A DNA stretch of 64,000 nt from Billgrantia aerodenitrificans (GTDB taxonomy: Bacteria; Pseudomonadota; Gammaproteobacteria; Pseudomonadales; Halomonadaceae), in the NCBI RefSeq assembly GCF_021404405.1, contig NZ_JABFTV010000008.1, positions 186,001-250,000 on the forward strand, in the 5' to 3' direction. Each line of letters begins with the position of its first letter. The first letter of the stretch is position 1. The notes beneath the pieces were generated by a model. That model did no database searches, had not been told where the DNA came from, and saw only the letters and a program-made list of their open reading frames with translations. This document shows positions 1 through 9,164 of the stretch, one piece after another. The translations under genes were made by a program, and so were the position numbers.

Positions 1-1
1 C

Positions 2-157
2 CGTCAGAACTCGAGCGCAGCGCAACAAGATGAAGCACGACACGATGCCGGGTGGCAGCAGCACGGGCATGAAGCCGAACGGCAGCGCAGCGACGAGCAG
101 GGGCCGCCGCTGGAAGGCGACTTCATCAGCCGCGACGAGCCACGGCGTCGGGGTTGA
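2..157 (+). CDS. fxsA: FxsA-like membrane protein, C-terminal fragment
   Basis: This is the last 51 codons of a gene whose start lies before the window. The readable tail is polar and rich in Gln, Asp, Glu and Arg, and ends in PLEGDFISRDEPRRRG. FxsA proteins have a short membrane domain followed by such a charged cytoplasmic tail, often with an acidic 'EGE/EGD' patch near the end, and fxsA commonly sits just before groESL in gammaproteobacteria. The assignment therefore rests on position and tail character, since none of the membrane domain is visible. The frame stays open to the window edge and closes with TGA 216 bases before groES. Confidence 0.5.
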   Translation, partial: RQNSSAAQQDEARHDAGWQQHGHEAERQRSDEQGPPLEGDFISRDEPRRRG

Positions 158-196
158 GAGGATTCGGCGAAGCGTGAAATTTTTTTACTGCTGACC

Positions 197-222
197 CTTG
201 AAAGGCATTTGCCCGGCCCCAT
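197..222 (+). promoter_or_regulatory. Sigma-32 heat-shock promoter of groESL
   Basis: CTTGAAA at 197-203 and CCCCAT at 217-222 (followed by TT) are separated by 13 bases. They match the RpoH consensus (CTTGAAA, 11-16 bases, CCCCATNT) at every core position. The element is about 150 bases upstream of the groES start and on the same strand, so it should drive the groES-groEL operon on heat or salt stress. No CIRCE-type inverted repeat was seen in the leader, so HrcA control is not indicated. Confidence 0.9.
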
Positions 223-373
223 TTCTCGGTCAGCACAAGGCTACGGCGCCGAGCGGAGCTCGGTGCCTTTGACAAGGAAGGCGTCCTCGCCTCCCCTTCC
301 AGACCCTCTGGAAGTGAATGACGAACCGCCATGTCCAGGCATGGCATCACAGACCATCAGGAGAACGTGAGCA

Positions 374-667
374 ATGAACATCCGTCCCTTGCACGATCGC
401 GTCGTCATCCGTCGCGTTGAAGAAGAGCAAAAAACCGCTGGCGGCATCGTGCTTCCGGGCAACGCCCAGGAAAAGCCGACTCGTGGCGAAGTGCTCGCCG
501 TCGGTAACGGCCGGATTCTCGACAACGGCGATGTTCGCCCGCTGGACGTCAAAGTCGGCGATACCGTGATTTTCAAGGATGGCTTTGGCGTCGAGAAGCA
601 GAAGATCGATGGCGAGGAAGTCCTGATCATGAGCGAGTCCGACATTCTCGCCGTGGTCGAAGGCTGA
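374..667 (+). CDS. groES: Co-chaperonin GroES (Hsp10)
   Basis: This 97-residue protein is the usual length for GroES. It begins [14 protein letters not shown], carries the mobile-loop segment [20 protein letters not shown] at about residues 16-35, and ends in the family's DILAVVEG strand. Seven copies form the lid that caps the GroEL cage during ATP-driven protein folding in the cytoplasm. A purine-rich ribosome site (AGGAGAA) lies about ten bases before the ATG. groEL follows after 60 bases on the same strand, and the sigma-32 promoter upstream should serve both. Confidence 0.98.
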   Translation: MNIRPLHDRVVIRRVEEEQKTAGGIVLPGNAQEKPTRGEVLAVGNGRILDNGDVRPLDVKVGDTVIFKDGFGVEKQKIDGEEVLIMSESDILAVVEG

Positions 668-721
668 GCCGACGAACCCTACTCCGTTCCCATAAGACGT
701 TCACGAACTCACAGGAAGTAA

Positions 722-2371
<1,650 letters not shown>

Positions 2372-2394
2372 GTCGGCCACCTCCCAAGCCCTTT

Positions 2395-2430
2395 ACAAGC
2401 CCCGCCATCGTGCGGGGCTTGTGCTTTTTT
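2395..2430 (+). terminator. Intrinsic terminator of groESL
   Basis: An 11-bp perfect stem (ACAAGCCCCGC at 2395-2405 pairing with GCGGGGCTTGT at 2412-2422) has a six-base loop and is followed by GC and six T residues. This is a textbook rho-independent terminator directly after groEL. Confidence 0.93.
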
Positions 2431-2532
2431 GGTGCACTACAGGGCTTTCACTGGGTTTCAAAAACGTTACCATGCTGGAAACGGTCGTCCCCGCTATCCT
2501 CACGACCGGTCGCAAGCGAGAACGAGACGAGC

Positions 2533-3564
2533 ATGGTTGACGTACTGGACAAGTTGGCAGAAGCAGTCGCCGAAGAAGAGAACCTGGAATCGCTGGTCAA
2601 TTCCCTGCTCGAGCTGCTGGAAGCCGTCACCGGGCTGGAGTCCACCTACCTCACCCGCATCGATACGCAACGTGGCCTGCAGCATGTCGTGTTTTCCCGC
2701 AACAGCAAGGATCTCGACATACCGGCCGGCTTGTCCGTGCCCTGGGGAGATACGCTCTGCAAACGGGCGCTGGACGAGAAGCGCCCCTTCACCGATGACG
2801 TCGAGGCCTGTTGGGGCGACTCCGTCGCGGCCAAGGCTCTTGGCCTGAAGACCTACATCAGCGAACCGGTGTGCATCGGTCAGGATGAGCTTTATGGCAC
2901 CCTGTGTGGCGCCAGCAAGAGCCGGAAATCCGTCTCCCCCAAGTCACGTCGTCTGCTGGCCATGTTCAGCCGCTTGATCGCACGCCAGCTCGAGAGAGAC
3001 AGGCTCCTCGAGCGGCTCAAGCAGGAACACATGACCTTCAGGGAGTACGCGCTCACCGATCCACTGACAGGCATTCCCAACCGCCGGGCCATGGAAACCG
3101 AACTGCAGCGCGCTTTGGCCAATGCCGAGCGTACGGGGAGCGTCATTCACCTCGCCTTCATCGACCTGGACGATTTCAAGCGGATCAACGACCAGCATGG
3201 GCACGATGCCGGCGACAGATTCCTCATCGAGATAGCGAAGACTCTGAAGACTGGCATTAGGGAAGGTGACGTCGTTGCCCGGATCGGTGGCGACGAGTTC
3301 GTCGTGTTCGGCAATGCCGGCACCTCTGACTCCGCCATGGCGCGGGAGGTGATTGCACATCGTCTGGCGGACCTGACCCGCGGCACGTTCGACTTGGGCG
3401 TGATCCAGCTCGAATATGGTGGAGCCAGCGTCGGTGTCGCCACCTCGCTCATGGGGGAACGCGATATCGACGCCCTATTGGGCCGGGCAGACGAGGCCAT
3501 GTATCAGGCCAAGCAGGCCCGTCGCAACAACGACCCGACGCCGTCCATACACCATTCCAATTGA
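2533..3564 (+). CDS. GAF-domain diguanylate cyclase (GGDEF)
   Basis: The ATG at 2533 gives 343 residues; the open frame extends upstream into the groEL tail but no homologous sequence lies there. Residues about 15-165 look like a GAF sensor domain, and residues about 185-335 are a GGDEF domain with the intact signature GGDEF at 252-256. An RxxD motif (R243-E-G-D246) lies exactly five residues before the signature, which is the usual allosteric I-site, so product inhibition by c-di-GMP is expected. The enzyme should make c-di-GMP from two GTP. The GAF ligand is unknown. No membrane segment is seen, so it should be cytoplasmic. Its own promoter must lie after the groEL terminator. Confidence 0.92.
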   Translation: MVDVLDKLAEAVAEEENLESLVNSLLELLEAVTGLESTYLTRIDTQRGLQHVVFSRNSKDLDIPAGLSVPWGDTLCKRALDEKRPFTDDVEACWGDSVAAKALGLKTYISEPVCIGQDELYGTLCGASKSRKSVSPKSRRLLAMFSRLIARQLERDRLLERLKQEHMTFREYALTDPLTGIPNRRAMETELQRALANAERTGSVIHLAFIDLDDFKRINDQHGHDAGDRFLIEIAKTLKTGIREGDVVARIGGDEFVVFGNAGTSDSAMAREVIAHRLADLTRGTFDLGVIQLEYGGASVGVATSLMGERDIDALLGRADEAMYQAKQARRNNDPTPSIHHSN

Positions 3565-3612
3565 GGCGCTTTGCGCTACCATCGTCTTTTCCTCAGCCAG
3601 CAAGCCAACCCC

Positions 3613-4347
3613 ATGCTCGCCAATATCCGTATCGTCCTCGTCCAGACTTATCACCCCGGCAACATCGGCGCCTCGGCGCGGGCCATGAAGACCATGGGCC
3701 TGACGAATCTGGTGCTGGTCAACCCGCGCTGCTTTCCCGATAGCGAAGCGTCACGGCTGGCAGCAGGTGCCGAGGACGTAGTCGACGGCGCCCGAGTGGT
3801 GGCCACGCTGGAAGAGGCGGTGGCCGACTGCGTGCAGGTGGTGGGCGCCAGCGCCCGGCTGCGCAGTCTGCCCCTGCCCCACTTCGACGAGCCCGAGGCG
3901 ATGGCGCGGGAGCTGGTGGCCAATGCGGAAAGCGACCCGGTGGCCCTGGTGTTCGGCCGCGAGCGCTTCGGCCTGACCAACGATGAGATCCGGCTGTGTA
4001 GCCATCAGGTCAGCATCCCGGCCAACCCGGACTACGGCATCCTCAATCTCTCCCAGGCGGTACAGGTACTCGCCTACGAGGTATTCAAGGCTTGGCGCCT
4101 GCGGCCAGAGAACGGCTATCGCCATGCGCGCCCTGCCGAGGAGCGTCAGCCGACCCGTGAGCAGATGGTTCATTTCCAGGAGCACCTTAGCCGGGTGATG
4201 CAGGCGAGCGGCTTTCTGACCCAGCCCCATGCCCGCACCGAGGCCCAGTTGCAGGCCCTGTTCGCCCGGGCTCAGCCCAGCCGCAAGGAGCTGTCGCTGC
4301 TGCGGGGTCTGCTTCGCTCGCTGGAAGAATCCGCCACGGACGACTAG
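3613..4347 (+). CDS. trmJ: tRNA (cytidine/uridine-2'-O-)-methyltransferase TrmJ
   Basis: This 244-residue protein is a SpoU/TrmH-family (SPOUT) methyltransferase. The N-terminal IRIVLVQTYHPGNIGASARA with its Asn-Ile-Gly-Ala-Ala-Arg-type motif, the central LVFGRERFGLTNDEI, and the SAM-knot segment PDYGILNLSQAVQVLAYE are diagnostic. TrmJ 2'-O-methylates position 32 of certain tRNAs. The ATG at 3613 was chosen over an upstream TTG because homology begins at MLANIRIVL. The gene is monocistronic here: its downstream neighbour is the GGA-rich intergenic stretch, not the suhB/cysE/iscR genes often found near trmJ. Confidence 0.9.
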   Translation: MLANIRIVLVQTYHPGNIGASARAMKTMGLTNLVLVNPRCFPDSEASRLAAGAEDVVDGARVVATLEEAVADCVQVVGASARLRSLPLPHFDEPEAMARELVANAESDPVALVFGRERFGLTNDEIRLCSHQVSIPANPDYGILNLSQAVQVLAYEVFKAWRLRPENGYRHARPAEERQPTREQMVHFQEHLSRVMQASGFLTQPHARTEAQLQALFARAQPSRKELSLLRGLLRSLEESATDD

Positions 4348-4411
4348 GCTTCGAAATGCCCTGTCACGGAACCTTCTTTTGATCGTTACGGCACTGTCAT
4401 CGCCGCCGTGA

Positions 4412-4563
4412 GATAAAGGGCGTGATCCCATGAGGGGATCAGGCAATGGACACTGTCGAAGGTACGACACGGACGCGAGCAAGGAAGCGGAACGGGATGC
4501 GGCATCGAATATGCCCAGGGAGACATGCGCCACGAGGCTACTTGCCCGTGGCGCTCTTTCTTT
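4412..4563 (+). ncRNA. Candidate GGA-rich regulatory RNA (CsrB/RsmZ-like)
   Basis: No gene is visible between trmJ and the convergent DUF4105 gene. The stretch 4436-4521 contains seven GGA triplets on the plus strand where about one would be expected by chance. It also shows local hairpins, such as GATCCC-ATGAG-GGGATC around 4423-4440 and TGTCG-AAGGTA-CGACA around 4454-4469, and closes with an intrinsic terminator. Repeated GGA in a short structured RNA with its own terminator is the pattern of CsrB, RsmY and RsmZ RNAs that sequester CsrA/RsmA. Only some GGA triplets fall in obvious loops and no GacA-binding palindrome was recognised. The 5' end given is a guess. Confidence 0.35.
4527..4563 (+). 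terminator. Intrinsic terminator
   Basis: GCGCCACG (4527-4534) pairs with CGTGGCGC (4547-4554) and is followed by TCTTTCTTTC on the plus strand. It would end either the trmJ transcript or an independent transcript from the GGA-rich stretch. Confidence 0.75.
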
Positions 4564-4580
4564 CATGCCCTGACGCGCTG

Positions 4581-5618
4581 TTATGACCCCCGACGCTCTT
4601 CCACGACTTCCGACTCGCCGACGTGCAGCGACTCCCAGCCCGGCACTCCCTCACGGATTCGCTGCGAGAAATCGGGCGCGCGGTGAACCTGCCGTGCCCG
4701 CTCGTCGATCCGGCCGCCGGCTTCCAGCTCGGGTAGCGAATGGCCGGGCCACAGCCCGCCCACCTTGAAGGCATAGCCCGGCAACCGGTCGGTGACCAGC
4801 AGCCGGTAATCGAACGGCAGGCGTGCGCCGATGCCGCGCGCCATGTCGAAGATCAGCGTAGTGCAATTGGCCGTGATGGTGTTGTAGAAACGCGGTGATT
4901 CGACCAGCGCATTGGCTTCGTCGACGTAGGCCAGCAGCAGCGAGCGCATCGCCCTGCGTGACATGTGCAGGCGATAGATCGAGACCCGCTCGCCGCGCAC
5001 CTTGGTGCGCAGCCCCACCGCATCGCGCTCGTCGGCGGCGACGATGGCAAGCTCGTACTGGCGGAAGAAACCGCCGATCTCGGAGAAGCGCTCGCCCTTC
5101 AGGCGCCGTACCTCCACGGAGAAAAGCACGAAGCGCTCACCTTCGAAGCCGAACGAGATCATCACGTGAGCGACACCGGGGCGCCCCCAACTGGAGACGA
5201 TCATGTCCACCGAGTCGAGCCTTTCGAGGTCGTAGCTGCGCTCTTCCCAGTGCTCGTCCGCCTCGTCTCGGGTGTGCCAGTCGAAGTCGCGCACGTGATG
5301 CAGCGTCAGGCGTTCGCCGCGCACCTCACCCGTGGCCAGATGGACTACGTCCGCCGACCAGGGACGATCATGGGTGGGCTGCAGACGGAACCACCAGATC
5401 AGCAGCGCCGCCAACAGCAGCAGCAAGACAACGCTTGCCGGCCAGATCCCCTGGGCGCCGAGCATGACCAGCACCAGGGCGACCAGACTCCATCCCGTGA
5501 CCGCCAGGCGCCGCTGGTTCGGCGTACCGGGCAGTCGGAACCACAGCGCAGCTGCGCCCCACATAGCCGCCAACGCCAGTACGGTATGGGCGACAATACC
5601 TACTATCAGCTGAGCCAT
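4581..5618 (-). CDS. DUF4105 (Lnb N-terminal-like) membrane protein
   Basis: The protein has 345 residues from the ATG at 5618, which has a GGAAGAAG ribosome site; an alternative ATG at 5648 adds ten residues. Two or three hydrophobic segments occupy roughly residues 4-80. They are followed by a soluble DUF4105 domain with the characteristic Asn-Cys-Thr-Thr stretch (NCTTLIFDMARGIG, near residue 250), the likely nucleophile of a permuted papain-like fold. The domain is often found in outer-membrane or periplasmic proteins of unknown substrate. The orientation of the soluble part and the reaction are unknown. It is transcribed alone, convergent with trmJ and downstream of the aminotransferase operon. 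Confidence 0.8.
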   Translation of the reverse strand: MAQLIVGIVAHTVLALAAMWGAAALWFRLPGTPNQRRLAVTGWSLVALVLVMLGAQGIWPASVVLLLLLAALLIWWFRLQPTHDRPWSADVVHLATGEVRGERLTLHHVRDFDWHTRDEADEHWEERSYDLERLDSVDMIVSSWGRPGVAHVMISFGFEGERFVLFSVEVRRLKGERFSEIGGFFRQYELAIVAADERDAVGLRTKVRGERVSIYRLHMSRRAMRSLLLAYVDEANALVESPRFYNTITANCTTLIFDMARGIGARLPFDYRLLVTDRLPGYAFKVGGLWPGHSLPELEAGGRIDERARQVHRAPDFSQRIREGVPGWESLHVGESEVVEERRGS

Positions 5619-5709
5619 TTCATTCCACTTCTTCCGAGATGCGGCCATATTAGCAGCCTGTACAAGGCCATGCCCGTCTCGCAGTGGTATGAGGTGACGA
5701 ACGTCGAAA

Positions 5710-6678
5710 TCAGGCTGGCGTCAGCCAGGCGGCATAGTCCGTCAGGCGGCCTTCCAGCTCGCCGCGGGTGACCTGGCGATAGAGGCATTGCAACTGCGCC
5801 GTCACGGAGTTGAGGTCGATGGGCTGCTCGGGCAATGGTGCGCCGGCCCGGGCACCGATGTGCCGCCCGTCGAGCTCACGCAGCGGCAGGATCTCCGCCG
5901 CCGTGCCGGTGACGAAGGCCTCGTCGGCGGTATACAGCTCGTCGCGGGTAATGCGGCGCTCGCGCACCTCGAGCCCGAGCACGTTGCGAGCCAGGCGAAT
6001 CACGCTGTCGCGGGTGATGCCCTGCAGGCAGGAGGTCACTTCCGGCGTATGCAGAACCCCGTCGCGCAGCAGGAAGACATTGGCGGCGGATGCCTCGGCC
6101 ACGTAGCCCTCGGGGTCGAGCATGATCGCCTCGTCGAAACCGGCCTTGACGGCGGTGTTGAGCGCCAGCATGGAGTTGACGTAATGGCCGTTGGTCTTGG
6201 CCCGGCAGAGGCTGATGTTGACGTGATGCCGAGCCCAGGAGGAGGTCAGCGCCCGCAGCCCCAGGGTGGCGGCTTCGGCCGAAATGTAATCGCCCAGATC
6301 CCAGGCGGCGATCATGACGTGCACCGAAAGCCCCTTGGCGCGCAGCCCCAGTCCTTCGGCGCCGAAGAACACGGTCGGCTTGAGATAGGCATTGCGCAAT
6401 TCGTTTCGCACCAGGCACTGGCGCTGGGCCTCGATCAGCGTTTCACCGTCGAAGGCCACGGGGATGTCCAGCGCATGGGCACTGTCGAGCAGCCGGCGGG
6501 TATGCTCGGCGACCCGAAACAGGTGGGTTCCATGGGCCCCCGCATAAGCCCGCACGCCTTCGAAGCAGCCCATGCCGTAATGCAGGGTGTGGGTCAGCAG
6601 GTGCGTCTTGGCGTCGCGCCAGGGCAGCCACTCGCCGTCCAGCCAGATCCAGCCGTCACGATCGTAAAGCGGGGTCAT
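5710..6678 (-). CDS. ilvE: Branched-chain amino acid aminotransferase
   Basis: This 322-residue fold-type IV PLP aminotransferase interconverts Leu, Ile or Val and their 2-oxoacids using glutamate/2-oxoglutarate. Visible motifs are GMGCFEGVRAYAG near residue 33, the PLP lysine K161 in CRAKTNGHYVNS, the PLP-site loop around EASAANVFLLRDG (usually EGSGENIF), and GITRDSVIRLAR. The ATG at 6678 overlaps the stop of the upstream deacetylase gene (ATGA), which fixes the start and implies translational coupling. As the last gene of a deacetylase/cyclodeaminase/RidA operon it may act on a related amino acid rather than serve bulk biosynthesis; that part is inference. Confidence 0.88.
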   Translation of the reverse strand: MTPLYDRDGWIWLDGEWLPWRDAKTHLLTHTLHYGMGCFEGVRAYAGAHGTHLFRVAEHTRRLLDSAHALDIPVAFDGETLIEAQRQCLVRNELRNAYLKPTVFFGAEGLGLRAKGLSVHVMIAAWDLGDYISAEAATLGLRALTSSWARHHVNISLCRAKTNGHYVNSMLALNTAVKAGFDEAIMLDPEGYVAEASAANVFLLRDGVLHTPEVTSCLQGITRDSVIRLARNVLGLEVRERRITRDELYTADEAFVTGTAAEILPLRELDGRHIGARAGAPLPEQPIDLNSVTAQLQCLYRQVTRGELEGRLTDYAAWLTPA

Positions 6679-7802
6679 GTCGTCCTCGTCGTTCCAACGC
6701 GCCGCCACTCCTCTCGCCAGCTGTCGATCAACGCGCGCTGATGGGGTTGCAGCGCCTGGTAGGCCCAGGCGGCGATCTCGTCGTCTTGCGGATCGGGCAC
6801 CGCAATGCGGCTACCCGAGAGGACTTGCAGCACCGCATGACCGCATAGCGGCACGTAGCCTTCGGAATAGCCGCCCTCATGAATCATCACCAGCTTGCCG
6901 CCACTGATACGCTCGGCCAGGTCCTTCAGTTGCTGCGTCATGGCAGCGAAGGCCGAACTGTTGAGCATCATCTTGCCCAGCGGATCCTTGCCGCAGGCGT
7001 CGTAGCCACAGGCCACCACGATCAGATCGGGAGCGAAGTCGCCGATGGCAGGCAACACCAGCTCCTGCATGGCATAGCGATAGGCACCGATACCGCTGCC
7101 GGGCGGCATCGGCAGGTTGAGGTTGGCACCGAGACCCGCGCCCTCGCCCAGCTCATCGAAGTCGCCGGTGTCGAGCGGATAGTTGCCGGCCTGGTGAATC
7201 GACACCGTCAGCACGTCGGGATCGTCGTAGAACGCCGCCTGCTGGCCGTTGCCGTGATGAACGTCCCAATCGAGAATCGCCACGCGCCGAACCAGGCCCA
7301 GCGCCCTGGCGTGCATCACCGCCACGGGAATGTTGCCGAGCAGGCAGAAGCCGCGACCGCGGTCAGCCTCGGCGTGATGTCCCGGCGGGCGACACAGGGC
7401 ATAGGCATTGGGCAACTCACCGCCGGCCACCGCCTCCACCGCCGCGATCGCCAGACCGGCCGACTGGCGGGCCGCCGCAAGGCTGCCCGGCGTGTACGGG
7501 GCACACTCCCCGGCATCACCGCCGCAAGTCCTGTCGCCCTCTTCGAGTTCGTCCAGATAGCGCCCGGTGTGGAATCGCGCCAGGTCCTCGCGGCTGGCTG
7601 GCGGCGCCTTGCGCACCTCGAGCTCGTCGATCAGCCCCGAGACTTCGAGCAGGTTCTTCAGCCGTCGCTTGCTCTCGGGGCTCTCGGAAGCGGGCTGCGG
7701 CTGCAGGAACTCCCCCGGCGCCGAGAACACCCCGATGGCACCGGGGTCATGCCAGAAGCAGCGCTCGTGCCAGAAGAAACCGGTTCTGCGCCCTTCGCTC
7801 AT
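6675..7802 (-). CDS. Histone deacetylase-family amidohydrolase (copy 1)
   Basis: This 375-residue arginase/deacetylase-fold enzyme should remove acetyl groups from an amine with a catalytic zinc. Visible residues are the paired histidines in CRPPGHHAEADRG (about 141-142), the metal-binding ILDWDVHHGNG (about 172-182), the second aspartate in CGYDACGKDP (about 264), and the catalytic Tyr in HEGGYSEGY. Bacterial members mostly act on acetylpolyamines or acetylated small molecules. Both ends overlap neighbours by ATGA, so it is the fourth gene of a five-gene operon. A different branch of the same family (9165-10199) opens the operon. Substrate is unknown. Confidence 0.9.
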   Translation of the reverse strand: MSEGRRTGFFWHERCFWHDPGAIGVFSAPGEFLQPQPASESPESKRRLKNLLEVSGLIDELEVRKAPPASREDLARFHTGRYLDELEEGDRTCGGDAGECAPYTPGSLAAARQSAGLAIAAVEAVAGGELPNAYALCRPPGHHAEADRGRGFCLLGNIPVAVMHARALGLVRRVAILDWDVHHGNGQQAAFYDDPDVLTVSIHQAGNYPLDTGDFDELGEGAGLGANLNLPMPPGSGIGAYRYAMQELVLPAIGDFAPDLIVVACGYDACGKDPLGKMMLNSSAFAAMTQQLKDLAERISGGKLVMIHEGGYSEGYVPLCGHAVLQVLSGSRIAVPDPQDDEIAAWAYQALQPHQRALIDSWREEWRRVGTTRTT

Positions 7803-8740
7803 GGCCGCTTCTCCAGTTGCTCCCAGACCTCGATGGCAGCGGCCAGATCCTCGAGAGAAGCGCCCACCGACTTGAACAGCGTGATCGTATCGGGACTTGT
7901 ACGCCCCGGCTTCTCCCCTTTGAGCAGCTCCGCCAGATCGGCGGCGATGTCGTTGAAGGAGAACGCACCTTCCGCGATGGCCTGGTGCAGATCGCCCGCC
8001 TCGCCCCGGGCCCCGGCGTAGGTGTCGACGAACACCTGGGAACGGCGCAGACACTCGGCGTCGGTCTCACGCATGCTGGGGCGAAAGGCGCCGATCAGAT
8101 CGAGGTGCGTACCGGGAGTGAGCCACTCACCGCGTATCAACGGCTCGGTGGAGAGCGTCACACAGCTGATCACATCGGCCTCGCGAGCAGCGGCGGCAAG
8201 ATCCTCCACCGCCTCGCAGTCGAAGCGCTCGGCGTACTCCGCCGCCACCTGTCGCGCCTTCTCCAGGTTGCGCCCCCACACGCGCACGCGCCGAATGGGG
8301 CGCACCGCGGCGTGTGCCTCGATCACCATGGGAGCCAGCTTGCCGGTGCCCACCACCAGCAGCGACTGCGCATCCTCTCTGGCCAGCTCGCGGGCGGCCA
8401 GCGCAGAGGCCGCCGCCGTGCGCCGCCGGGTCAGTTCACTGCCTTCAAGACAGGCCAGCGGGCGGCCATGAGCCCCCTCGCTGAGAAAATAGACACCGGC
8501 GATGGCCGGCAGGCCATGCTCGGCGTTCTGCGGGAAGACGTTGACCATCTTCACGCCAATATAGCCGGCCCGTTCCCAGGCCGGCATCAACAGCATGGTG
8601 GCTTCGCCATCCGGCCGATGCATGGCGTGATGATGACGCGGCGGCGCCTCGACCCCTTCACGGAAGGTCAGCGCCAGCCGCTCGATCAGCGCGTCCCAGG
8701 GCAGCGCGGCGGCTACCTCATCGGCGGTGACGACGCGCAT
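7799..8740 (-). CDS. Ornithine cyclodeaminase / mu-crystallin family protein
   Basis: This 313-residue protein has the family's usual length. It shows the N-terminal substrate segment with MLLMPAWERAGYIGVKMVN and a Rossmann NAD-binding loop VVGTGKLAPMVIEAHAAV near residues 129-146, followed by VRVWGRN and the ADVISCVTLSTEPL segment. Family members use NAD to convert ornithine to proline with release of ammonia, or catalyse related imine chemistry on lysine, 2,3-diaminopropionate or ketimines. It follows ridA after one base and overlaps the next deacetylase gene by ATGA. Deacetylases on both sides suggest that the freed amino compound is its substrate. The exact activity cannot be read from sequence. 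Confidence 0.87.
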   Translation of the reverse strand: MRVVTADEVAAALPWDALIERLALTFREGVEAPPRHHHAMHRPDGEATMLLMPAWERAGYIGVKMVNVFPQNAEHGLPAIAGVYFLSEGAHGRPLACLEGSELTRRRTAAASALAARELAREDAQSLLVVGTGKLAPMVIEAHAAVRPIRRVRVWGRNLEKARQVAAEYAERFDCEAVEDLAAAAREADVISCVTLSTEPLIRGEWLTPGTHLDLIGAFRPSMRETDAECLRRSQVFVDTYAGARGEAGDLHQAIAEGAFSFNDIAADLAELLKGEKPGRTSPDTITLFKSVGASLEDLAAAIEVWEQLEKRP

Positions 8741-8741
8741 G

Positions 8742-9098
8742 TCAGGCCTCCGGCAGAGCCGCGATCACCATGATCTCGACTTTCCACTCGGGCTTGGCCA
8801 GCTTGGCCTCCAGCGCGGCGCGAACCGGCGGACGCCCCGGCACTACCCAGGCTTCCCAGGCGGCGTTCATCTGGTCGAATTCGGCCATGTCGGTGACCCA
8901 CACCTGGGCCGAGATGAGATGCTCCTTGGAGCTGCCGGCCTGAGCCAGCAGCTCGTCGATGCGCGCCAGTACCTGCTCGGTCTGGCCACGCATGTCGGCA
9001 GTGGCATCGCTCGGCACCTGGCCGGCCAGATAGACAGTACCGTTGTGCACGGCGATCTGGCTCATGCGGGCGTTGCTTTCATGGTATTGCACGGACAT
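8742..9098 (-). CDS. RidA-family enamine/imine deaminase
   Basis: This 118-residue protein is of the RidA/YjgF type. It has the conserved core GTVYLAGQVPSDATADMRGQ, a LISAQVWVTDMAEFDQMN segment, and a GRPPVRAALEA stretch containing the arginine that binds the substrate carboxylate in active RidA members. It probably hydrolyses reactive 2-imino acids released by PLP or cyclodeaminase enzymes, which fits its position one base upstream of the cyclodeaminase gene and in one operon with an aminotransferase. An AGAGAGAA ribosome site precedes the ATG. It belongs to a divergent RidA subfamily rather than being canonical RidA. Confidence 0.9.
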   Translation of the reverse strand: MSVQYHESNARMSQIAVHNGTVYLAGQVPSDATADMRGQTEQVLARIDELLAQAGSSKEHLISAQVWVTDMAEFDQMNAAWEAWVVPGRPPVRAALEAKLAKPEWKVEIMVIAALPEA

Positions 9099-9164
9099 GT
9101 CGTTCTCTCTTGCAAAAGGTGATGGGAATGAAGCAGCCGATCATGGCATGCCTACGAGGCGACG

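Noticed and set aside
157..373. CIRCE/HrcA operator in front of groES
   Set aside because: No TTAGCACTC-N9-GAGTGCTAA-type inverted repeat is present; the leader has only the sigma-32 promoter.
4412..4563. 6S RNA, RNase P RNA or tmRNA as identity of the trmJ-downstream stretch
   Set aside because: None of their conserved core segments is present, and the neighbouring genes are not the usual ones.
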